Shown piece by piece: positions 1 to 4,773 of a DNA stretch of 9,114 nt. Every line of letters begins with the position of its first letter. Position 1 is the stretch's first letter. Location of the stretch: assembly GCA_021780545.1 (NCBI GenBank), contig JAJXYP010000071.1, positions 1-9,114 of the forward strand, given 5' to 3'. Source of the DNA: a bacterium (GTDB lineage Bacteria > Patescibacteriota > Minisyncoccia > UBA6257 > 2-01-FULL-56-20). A program made the translations under genes and the position numbers. The notes below the pieces were generated by a model. It was not told the DNA's origin and made no database searches. It worked only from the letters and a program-made list of their open reading frames with translations.

Positions 1-533
1 ATCCGGAGCGGATGACGCAGATTTTTGCGAATCAGCTCCACCGTTTCGAGGAGCTGGCCCAGGCCCTCGAGGCTGTAATATTCCGCCTGCACCGGAATCA
101 GCACTTCGTCGGCGGCGACAAGCCCGTTGACCGTTAGCAGGCTTAAGCTCGGCGGCAAATCGATAAGGATATAGTCATATTCATGGCGGAAGCGGTTCAC
201 GAACTTCCGGAGGAAATATTCGCGCTCGGGCAGGCCGACAAACTCAACGAGTGCTCCCGCGAGGTGCGGCGCCGCCGGCGCAAGATGCAAATGGTAAAGC
301 GCCGTCGGTTTGATGATGCTTTCGTGCGGCGCCGCCCCGATGATGCCGTGATACACGCTCACGTCGTTCCCCGCCGCCGGATATCCGAGCGCGGAACTGG
401 CGTTCGCCTGCGGATCGAAGTCGATGAGCAGCGTCCGCCTGCCGGCTTCGGCCAGATACGCCGAAAGCGAAACACAGGTCGTCGATTTTCCGACGCCTCC
501 CTTCTGGTTGCAGACGGCGATCACGCGAGCCAT
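1..533 (-). CDS. parA: ParA/Soj-type chromosome partitioning ATPase (C-terminus outside window)
   Basis: This is a MinD/ParA-family P-loop ATPase. With ParB and parS sites, such proteins segregate replicated chromosome origins by ATP-dependent, non-specific DNA binding. I translated the minus strand from the ATG at 533-531; the frame stays open to the left edge, giving 177 complete codons. The N-terminus MARVIAVCNQKGGVGKSTT holds the deviant Walker A box (KGGVGKST, residues 11-18, with signature Lys11 and Lys16). The A' motif DFDPQAN is at 38-44 and the Walker B segment ILIDLPPS at 122-129. Chromosomal Soj proteins are about 250-270 residues, so about a third is missing. ParB would normally follow beyond the left edge. 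The start is fixed by homology and by a TTGAGA/TATGAT promoter whose -10 ends 7 nt before the ATG. The gene is divergent from prfA. Confidence 0.95.
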   Translation of the reverse strand, partial: MARVIAVCNQKGGVGKSTTCVSLSAYLAEAGRRTLLIDFDPQANASSALGYPAAGNDVSVYHGIIGAAPHESIIKPTALYHLHLAPAAPHLAGALVEFVGLPEREYFLRKFVNRFRHEYDYILIDLPPSLSLLTVNGLVAADEVLIPVQAEYYSLEGLGQLLETVELIRKNLRHPLR

Positions 534-540
534 TGTCAAT

Positions 541-568
541 ATCATAGCGCACTCCGCTCCAATCTCAA
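541..568 (-). promoter_or_regulatory. parA promoter, apparently leaderless
   Basis: Read on the minus strand, a -35 TTGAGA (568-563, 5 of 6 consensus matches) is followed by a 16-nt spacer and a -10 TATGAT (546-541, 5 of 6 matches). Seven bases (ATTGACA) then separate the -10 from the parA ATG at 533. Transcription normally begins about 6-8 nt after the -10, so the mRNA should start at or next to the start codon, with no room for a ribosome binding site. This is a good sigma-70-type promoter by inspection only. Confidence 0.7.
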
Positions 569-601
569 AGATGGATCGGCCGGCAGGGCGTGCTCCCGCG
601 G

Positions 602-630
602 TTGTCGCCCGTCGCGGTTCATAGTATGAT
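602..630 (+). promoter_or_regulatory. prfA promoter, apparently leaderless
   Basis: On the plus strand there is a -35 TTGTCG (602-607, 4 of 6 matches), a 17-nt spacer and a -10 TATGAT (625-630). The ATG at 638 lies 7 nt after the -10, exactly where a transcript would begin. The two upstream in-frame ATGs at 626 and 629 fall inside the -10 itself and would not be transcribed from this promoter. The element therefore decides the start codon of the short prfA and mirrors the layout of the divergent parA promoter. Confidence 0.65.
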
Positions 631-637
631 GACGACC

Positions 638-1375
638 ATGACGGCAGCCAAAATCATTCTCGAAATCCGCGCCGGCGCGGGAGGCGACGAAGCCGCCATT
701 TTCGCCGGCGATCTGGCACGCATGTACCAGCGCTACGCCGCAAAGCAGGGCTGGTCATTCGGCATCCTCGACGCAAACCAAACGACGCTCGAAGGATACA
801 AATCGCTCGTCGCCGAAATTCGCGGCGCGGGCGTCTACGAAGCATTCCGCAACGAATCCGGCGTGCACCGCGTCCAGCGCATCCCCAAAACCGAACGGTC
901 GGGGCGCGTCCATACCTCGACCGCGTCCGTCGCCGTCCTTCCGATTGTTGAAGCCCGCGAGGTGAACATTTCCCCGAACGATCTCGAAGTCACCTTCTCC
1001 CGGGCGGGCGGTCCCGGCGGTCAAAACGTCAACAAGGTGGAGACCGCCGTCCGCGTCCACCACAAACCGACCGGCATCGTCGTGTCTTCCCGCGAGGAGC
1101 GGTCCCAGCACGCAAACCGCGAGAAAGCGATGGATGTACTCCGCGCAAAGCTCTACGAAATCGAGCGTCAGCGCGCCAGCGGCAATGTTACCGACCTCCG
1201 CCGCGAGCAAATCGGCTCCGCCGACCGGTCCGAGAAAATCCGCACGTATAATTTCCCCGATGATCGCATCACCGATCACCGCATCGGCAAAAAATGGCAC
1301 AACATCGAAGCGATCCTCAACGGCGAAATGGACCCGATCGTGAAAGCGTTTTCCAAAACCGAAACGGCGGAATAA
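638..1375 (+). CDS. prfA: Peptide chain release factor 1, short form lacking N-terminal domain 1
   Basis: RF1 recognises UAA/UAG in the ribosomal A site and triggers hydrolysis of peptidyl-tRNA. From ATG 638 the product is 245 residues; usual RF1 is about 360. The first residues ([19 protein letters not shown]) align with E. coli RF1 from about residue 110, so helical domain 1, which contacts the L11 stalk region and RF3, is absent. The superdomain 2/4 is intact: the PxT codon-reading tripeptide is P83-K84-T85, followed by RF1-type GRVHTST, and RF2's SPF is not present. The catalytic GGQ is at 127-129 and the C-terminal [14 protein letters not shown] block at about 204-216. In-frame starts at 590, 626 and 629 exist, but none restores the missing domain. 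The TATGAT at 625-630 favours 638. It is convergent with the Nudix gene, with 9 bp between stops. The product could be called an RF1-like PCRF-domain protein, but codon-reading and catalytic motifs both support a working RF1. Confidence 0.9.
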   Translation: MTAAKIILEIRAGAGGDEAAIFAGDLARMYQRYAAKQGWSFGILDANQTTLEGYKSLVAEIRGAGVYEAFRNESGVHRVQRIPKTERSGRVHTSTASVAVLPIVEAREVNISPNDLEVTFSRAGGPGGQNVNKVETAVRVHHKPTGIVVSSREERSQHANREKAMDVLRAKLYEIERQRASGNVTDLRREQIGSADRSEKIRTYNFPDDRITDHRIGKKWHNIEAILNGEMDPIVKAFSKTETAE

Positions 1376-1384
1376 CCCGAAACT

Positions 1385-1867
1385 TTACGTCCGGATTTCC
1401 GAGACGCCGAAATTCAATAGCTCCTCGCCATCTTCGTCGAACCAGAACTCTCCTTTTATCCGCTTGCCGGCCAGAACAAGCGGTAGCCAATGCCGGTCGT
1501 CCGGCCACATCGTTTCGAAGGGAAGGCGCCGGACATCGTACCACGCGGGACGAACTTCGTCCGATTCGACTGGTTCGCCCGACCAGGTCCGCGCCGTAAA
1601 CACGTGGCAATCCTGATCCCGTTCGCTCCGGCCGCGCCAGCGGAATTTAAGGAATGCCGCCTCCGCCAGGCCATCAGCGTCGATGCGGACCCGGATCTCT
1701 TCCGCCGCTTCCCGCGCCGCAGCGGCCCGCGGCTCTTCGCCGGGTTCCGCTTTTCCGCCGACGCCGTTCCACCGCCCCGTTCCCAACCCTCGTTTTTTTA
1801 ACGCCAGCAAAACCCGCCCACCGCCCGGCTCGTCTTTCAATAAATAGCAGAGCGTGGTGGTGATCAT
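1385..1867 (-). CDS. MTH1-like Nudix hydrolase (probable oxidised purine dNTP diphosphatase)
   Basis: This 160-residue Nudix protein resembles human MTH1/NUDT1 along its length. MTH1 converts 8-oxo-dGTP and related oxidised purine nucleotides to monophosphates, keeping them out of DNA. An MTH1-like RWNGVGGK block (32-39) leads into the Nudix box (38-60), which has the metal-binding REAAEE at 52-57. Next come PVESDEVRPAWY (99-110) and MWPDDRHW (120-127); Trp121, Asp123 and Asp124 match MTH1 base-binding Trp117, Asp119 and Asp120. The C-terminus has an acidic FWFDEDGEE. One oddity is that the last conserved Gly of the Nudix box is Arg59. It starts 20 bp after the ndk stop with no Shine-Dalgarno sequence, so it is probably the last gene of an aspS-ndk-Nudix operon. 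Family assignment is strong; the 8-oxo-purine substrate is inferred from the pocket residues. Confidence 0.9.
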   Translation of the reverse strand: MITTTLCYLLKDEPGGGRVLLALKKRGLGTGRWNGVGGKAEPGEEPRAAAAREAAEEIRVRIDADGLAEAAFLKFRWRGRSERDQDCHVFTARTWSGEPVESDEVRPAWYDVRRLPFETMWPDDRHWLPLVLAGKRIKGEFWFDEDGEELLNFGVSEIRT

Positions 1868-1887
1868 GAGAGAGTCCGCGTCCGGCG

Positions 1888-2475
1888 CTATTCGTCGACG
1901 CCGTAACGCTTATAGGAATGAATCTGGGCGCTCTTGCCGAACCAGTGCTCGATTTCATGAGCCGCTTCCTCCGGCGTCTCCGAAGCATGGAGAATATTCG
2001 CCACGGCCCGCTTCTCCGTATTGGCAAGCAGCGGAGAATCAATCGAAAAATCACCGCGGATCGTCCCCACTTCGGCCTTGTACGGCAGCGTCGGACCCGC
2101 GATTTTTCGGACAACGTCAACCGCGTGGATGCCCTGAACAATCATGCGCACAAGCGGCGCGGAGATCATGTAATCCACGAGCCATTCGCGCACCATCTTT
2201 CCGATTTCCAGTTCGTCGTCCGTGCCGAGTTTTTCCTTCGGATCGACGTGGTATGTCTGATAGGTCGTGATCGATTTCTGCCCCAGGCGCCGAATCCACG
2301 CTTCATCTTTCGGATAATGGTCGCTGATCTGCTGGCGCGTGGGCTGGAACATCTCAAGCGCAACGATCTTCAGATCGCGCTGTTCAAAACGGCGGATCAC
2401 TTCGCCCGTCAGTCCTTTCCGGACGCCGTCCGGCTTGATCATTACATACGTACGTTCTTCTTTCGGATGAGCCAT
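1888..2475 (-). CDS. ndk: Nucleoside diphosphate kinase, long form with internal insertion
   Basis: NDK moves the gamma-phosphate between NTPs and NDPs through a phosphohistidine, balancing (d)NTP pools in the cytoplasm. The 195-residue product has the N-terminal YVMIKPDGV (Lys14), Arg123 and Thr129 in RKIAGPTLP, the GTIRGDF strand (Arg140), and the active-site NILHASE segment with Asn160 and catalytic His163. Typical bacterial NDKs are 135-155 residues. The excess is an insertion of about 30 residues, roughly 57-90, between the HYP segment and the APLVRMIVQG segment, near the region before the nucleotide-binding helices. All catalytic residues remain, so the enzyme should be active. It begins 25 bp after the aspS stop and is followed by the Nudix gene. 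No Shine-Dalgarno sequence precedes ATG 2475, but a TATAAA lies 6 nt upstream. Confidence 0.95.
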   Translation of the reverse strand: MAHPKEERTYVMIKPDGVRKGLTGEVIRRFEQRDLKIVALEMFQPTRQQISDHYPKDEAWIRRLGQKSITTYQTYHVDPKEKLGTDDELEIGKMVREWLVDYMISAPLVRMIVQGIHAVDVVRKIAGPTLPYKAEVGTIRGDFSIDSPLLANTEKRAVANILHASETPEEAAHEIEHWFGKSAQIHSYKRYGVDE

Positions 2476-2481
2476 TTGGTT

Positions 2482-2487
2482 TTTATA
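2482..2487 (-). promoter_or_regulatory. Possible internal -10 element before ndk
   Basis: The 25-bp aspS-ndk spacer is strikingly A/T-rich in an otherwise GC-rich window. On the minus strand it contains TATAAA (2487-2482), followed by six bases (AACCAA) and the ndk ATG at 2475. That is the same -10-to-start spacing as parA, prfA and mgtC, so ndk and the Nudix gene may also be made from a leaderless transcript of their own. There is no convincing -35 (the position at 17-nt spacing is all A), and an A/T-rich spacer could give this match by chance. Confidence 0.35.
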
Positions 2488-2500
2488 TTTTTTAATTACG

Positions 2501-3895
2501 TTATTTTTTTGCGTTCCGCTGCTTTAGTTCCAATCCTAACTCATCGATCTGGGCTTTGTCCACCGGCGACGGCGACCCCATCATCGGATCGCTGCCGTCG
2601 CCCGACTTTGGGAACGCAATGACTTCGCGGATATTAGGTTCGCCGGCCATCAGCATGACGAAGCGATCGAGGCCCCATGCGATACCGCCGTGCGGCGGCG
2701 CGCCGGAATCGAGCGCCTTAAGCATGTGTCCGAAATTCTCCCGGATGCGATCTTTTGCAAAACCCATAACGCCGAACACCGCTTCAAGCGCCGCGGCGCG
2801 GTGATTGCGGATGCTGCCTCCGCCGATTTCGAAACCGTTCAGCACGACATCGTACTGCGTCGTGAGAATGTCCGGGATACTCCGCTGGTGCAACAAATCA
2901 TCCATAAACTCCGGCTTCGGCGCGGAAAACGGATTGTGCGTGAACGTCCAGCCGCCCTCGTCCGTCTTTTCGAAAAACGGAAAATCGACCACCCAGCAGA
3001 ACGCCAGCAAATCGGGATCGTTCGGATCACGCCGGATGTCGGGCCGGTCGGTGCCGTATCGCTCCATTGCTTCGCGGTACGTGAGGCGCGGAAACGGGAT
3101 TTCCTGGATTTTTTTTCGCGGAACGATCGTCCGAACCAGTTCAATCAAAAGCTCTTCGTTCAGCCGCATAACATCTTCCTGCTCCACAAAACTCATCTCG
3201 AGGTCCAGTTGCGTAAATTCCGGCTGCCGGTCTCCCCGCGTATCTTCATCGCGGAAACACCGCGCAATCTGGAAATATTTCTCGACGCCCGCCACCATGA
3301 GAAGCTGCTTGTACTGCTGCGGCGACTGCGGCAGCGCATAGAATGAACCCTGCTTGATGCGGGATGGCACCAAAAAGTCGCGCGCGCCTTCCGGCGTCGA
3401 CTTCGTAAGATCGGGAGTTTCCACTTCGAGAAATCCCCGGTGGTCGAGAAAATCGCGGATTTGCTTCACGATCCGGTGCCGCAGGGCGAGATTCCGCGCA
3501 AGCCGCTCGCGCCGCAGATCGAGATATCGATAGGAAAGACGCGTTTCTTCGTTGATATCATAGCCCGGCTCGTCCACCGGAAACGGCAGCGGCTCCGCCG
3601 GATTGAGAATGGCGAGTTCTTTCGCGCTCACTTCAAAATGTCCCGTCGGCATTTTTTCGTTCACCAGCTTCGGCGGCCGCTTCTGCACGATGCCCTTCAC
3701 CCGCACGACATATTCAAGCCGGAGGTCGCCCGCGCCCGCCGCGTCGGGGCCGAACACCACCTGCACGAGACCGCTCCGGTCCCGCAAATCAATGAACACC
3801 AGCTTACCATGGTCGCGGCGGGCGTGAACCCAGCCGGACAATTCGACTTCGCTCCCCTCCTTATTGACGATATCGGCGACAGCGGTGCGTTCCAT
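2501..3895 (-). CDS. aspS: Aspartyl-tRNA synthetase, bacterial type without GAD domain
   Basis: AspRS charges tRNA-Asp with aspartate. From ATG 3895 the product is 464 residues. The N-terminal anticodon-binding OB fold (about 15-100) begins VELSGWVHARRDHGKLVFIDLR-like. The class II core follows: TRLSYRYLDLRR (118-129), motif 2 with FRDEDTRGDRQPEFTQLDLE (214-233), FEIGGGSIR (355-363) and motif 3 GGIAWGLDRF (403-412). These are bacterial-type motifs, yet bacterial AspRS is usually about 590 residues because of a GAD insert of about 130 residues. Here YGTDRPDIRR (280-289) runs within a dozen residues into WVVDFPFFEK (301-310), so that insert is gone. His29 in the RDHG loop is the residue type reported for non-discriminating AspRS (tRNA-Asp plus tRNA-Asn). 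The frame stays open upstream to 4276, but that part is antisense to mgtC. ATG 3916 would add seven residues; 3895 fits the family N-terminus. First gene of the cluster. Confidence 0.96.
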   Translation of the reverse strand: MERTAVADIVNKEGSEVELSGWVHARRDHGKLVFIDLRDRSGLVQVVFGPDAAGAGDLRLEYVVRVKGIVQKRPPKLVNEKMPTGHFEVSAKELAILNPAEPLPFPVDEPGYDINEETRLSYRYLDLRRERLARNLALRHRIVKQIRDFLDHRGFLEVETPDLTKSTPEGARDFLVPSRIKQGSFYALPQSPQQYKQLLMVAGVEKYFQIARCFRDEDTRGDRQPEFTQLDLEMSFVEQEDVMRLNEELLIELVRTIVPRKKIQEIPFPRLTYREAMERYGTDRPDIRRDPNDPDLLAFCWVVDFPFFEKTDEGGWTFTHNPFSAPKPEFMDDLLHQRSIPDILTTQYDVVLNGFEIGGGSIRNHRAAALEAVFGVMGFAKDRIRENFGHMLKALDSGAPPHGGIAWGLDRFVMLMAGEPNIREVIAFPKSGDGSDPMMGSPSPVDKAQIDELGLELKQRNAKK

Positions 3896-3916
3896 GATGC
3901 AAAGTGCTTTCAGCAT

Positions 3917-3922
3917 AGTATA
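3917..3922 (-). promoter_or_regulatory. aspS promoter -10 element
   Basis: TATACT on the minus strand (3922-3917) is a good -10 element (5 of 6 matches) for aspS. Transcription should start near 3910, leaving about 15 nt before ATG 3895, with no Shine-Dalgarno sequence in it. At 17-nt spacing the -35 position reads CGCAAT, half of the 3936-3945 palindrome shared with the divergent mgtC promoter. The -35 match to consensus is weak. Confidence 0.5.
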
Positions 3923-3935
3923 CTCAACCGCGAAA

Positions 3936-3945
3936 CGCAATTGCG
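3936..3945. promoter_or_regulatory. 10-bp palindrome centred between the divergent aspS and mgtC promoters
   Basis: CGCAATTGCG is a perfect inverted repeat centred between bases 3940 and 3941. The 5' ends of the two -10 elements (3922 for aspS, 3959 for mgtC) are each 18.5 bp from this centre, so the region is mirror-symmetric. Each half (CGCAAT read outward) sits at the -35 position, 17 nt from its own -10. It could be a shared bidirectional -35 region or an operator for a dimeric regulator. No regulator can be named from the sequence. Confidence 0.4.
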
Positions 3946-3955
3946 CGTGACGATT

Positions 3956-3964
3956 TGGTATGAT
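3956..3964 (+). promoter_or_regulatory. mgtC extended -10 promoter, apparently leaderless
   Basis: TGGTATGAT is an extended -10 element: the TG at 3956-3957, one base, then TATGAT at 3959-3964. Extended -10 promoters need little help from a -35 element, and the hexamer at 17-nt spacing (CGCAAT, 3936-3941) is weak. Six bases separate the -10 from the GTG start at 3971, which supports that GTG as the true start and predicts an mRNA with no leader. Confidence 0.6.
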
Positions 3965-3970
3965 TAAAGC

Positions 3971-4489
3971 GTGATCGATTTCCCAACCATGCTCTTCCGG
4001 TTCGCCGCGGCGCTCGCCTTCGGCGCGCTCCTCGGCGTCGAACGGGAACTGGTGAAGAAAGAGGCCGGCGTCCGAACGGAAATGCTCGTCGCCGGCGGCG
4101 CGGCGCTCTTCGCCATGATCGGCCTCTCGCTCCCCGGCATCGTTTCCACCGACACCGGCAATCTGGCGGATGTCGTCGCCCGCAACAGCGGCTTCCTTAC
4201 CGTCATCGCAAACATCGTCGTCGGCATCGGTTTCCTCGGCGCCGGACTCATCATCAAAACCGGCGACCGGCCGCACGGCGTCACGACCGCCGCGCTCGTC
4301 TGGGCGACCGCAGCCATCGGAACGCTCGCCGGCATCGGCTTGATCGTCTTCGCCGGCATCGCGGCGGCGGTCATCGCCGCGCTGCTCTTCTCCCTGCGCA
4401 AACTGAACGTTTCAGAGCGGCTCGAAGCGGAAGGCGTCGAAGCCGGATTTACGGAGCAGCCGGCGAAGAAGTCGCCGCGGGGACGATAA
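3971..4489 (+). CDS. MgtC/SapB-family inner-membrane protein
   Basis: This 172-residue hydrophobic protein has the conserved MgtC/SapB core: FGALLGVERE (17-26), AGVRTEMLVAGGAALFAMIG (32-51), VVGIGFLGAGLIIK (83-96) and GVTTAALVWATAAIGTLAG (103-121). About five membrane segments can be seen (roughly 7-23, 37-55, 74-96, 103-121, 122-141), then a short charged tail. It lacks the extra C-terminal cytoplasmic domain of Salmonella MgtC (about 230 residues), so it is a minimal SapB-like form. MgtC proteins are linked to growth in low magnesium and to ATP synthase control in pathogens; the role of short relatives is unclear, and I assign none. The start is GTG, 6 nt after an extended -10, so no magnesium-sensing leader RNA is possible. 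It is divergent from aspS, and its last 41 bp overlap the 3' end of ftsB. Confidence 0.88.
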   Translation: MIDFPTMLFRFAAALAFGALLGVERELVKKEAGVRTEMLVAGGAALFAMIGLSLPGIVSTDTGNLADVVARNSGFLTVIANIVVGIGFLGAGLIIKTGDRPHGVTTAALVWATAAIGTLAGIGLIVFAGIAAAVIAALLFSLRKLNVSERLEAEGVEAGFTEQPAKKSPRGR

Positions 4490-4736
4490 TAATCATCGAC
4501 TCCCCTGGTTTTTTATAGTTGAATCGGGCCCGCAGCTCTTTTTCAAGATTCAGCGGGTTCGAAAGATATTGCGCCTCCCCCTTAAGGTTCGCCTCGTTTG
4601 CCTGAGCCGCCGCGAGACGGTTCTGAACGTCGGAAAGATTGGCATCGAGAGAACGCTGCTCGCCGATGAACGAATAAATATTCCAACCAAGAACGACGAG
4701 AAAGAGGAAAAGTATGATGGCGAATCCGAGCTTCAT
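4449..4736 (-). CDS. ftsB: FtsB/DivIC-family septum formation initiator
   Basis: FtsB/DivIC proteins join FtsL and FtsQ in the divisome and help activate septal peptidoglycan synthesis. From ATG 4736 the product is 95 residues, the usual size. It has a short cytoplasmic N-terminus (MKLGF), one membrane helix (about 4-22) and a Glu/Gln/Ala/Leu-rich coiled coil (about 26-58). The family's C-terminal signature follows: LSNPLNLEKELRARF then KKPGES and a hydrophobic MIIIVP strand (about 61-88). The reading frame remains open upstream to 4892, but that part overlaps murA in another frame and has no family similarity. The gene begins 37 bp after the murA stop, so it is probably co-transcribed with glyS and murA. 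No Shine-Dalgarno sequence is visible. Its last codons lie antisense to the mgtC 3' end and its terminator. Confidence 0.82.
   Translation of the reverse strand: MKLGFAIILFLFLVVLGWNIYSFIGEQRSLDANLSDVQNRLAAAQANEANLKGEAQYLSNPLNLEKELRARFNYKKPGESMIIIVPAATSSPAAP
4479..4514 (+). terminator. Rho-independent terminator of mgtC, inside the convergent ftsB gene
   Basis: On the plus strand GGGGA-CGAT (4479-4487) pairs with ATCG (4495-4498) and TCCCC (4501-4505). The loop has 7 nt, there is a 2-nt bulge (AC), and TGG then leads into six T (4509-4514). The mgtC stop codon TAA (4487-4489) begins in the stem. A smaller hairpin, CGGCGA/TCGCCG with a 5-nt loop (4461-4477), lies just upstream. The minus strand has no T tract after the hairpin, so it should act on mgtC only. 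Confidence 0.7.
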
Positions 4737-4773
4737 AAGGGCGTAATTGGGATGATGTGGCGATACGGCTATT

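Noticed and set aside
755..1300. 181-codon open frame on the minus strand opposite prfA.
   Set aside because: Reverse-strand shadow of the GC-rich prfA; it crosses no intergenic region and shows no recognisable domain.
1793..1799. T7 run as a prfA terminator on the plus strand.
   Set aside because: No GC-rich hairpin precedes it, it lies over 400 bp past the prfA stop, and it is explained by Lys codons (KKRG) of the Nudix gene.
1918..2622. 234-codon plus-strand open frame opposite ndk and the end of aspS.
   Set aside because: It is antisense to two well-supported genes, with typical shadow composition.
3971..3973. Magnesium riboswitch or leader peptide upstream of mgtC.
   Set aside because: The predicted transcription start coincides with the GTG start codon, and only 75 bp separate mgtC from aspS, so there is no room for a leader RNA.
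3896..4276. Upstream extension of the aspS reading frame (about 127 extra codons).
   Set aside because: It is antisense to mgtC, biased in composition (Asp, Glu and Gly rich), unlike any AspRS N-terminus, and lies upstream of the aspS -10 element.
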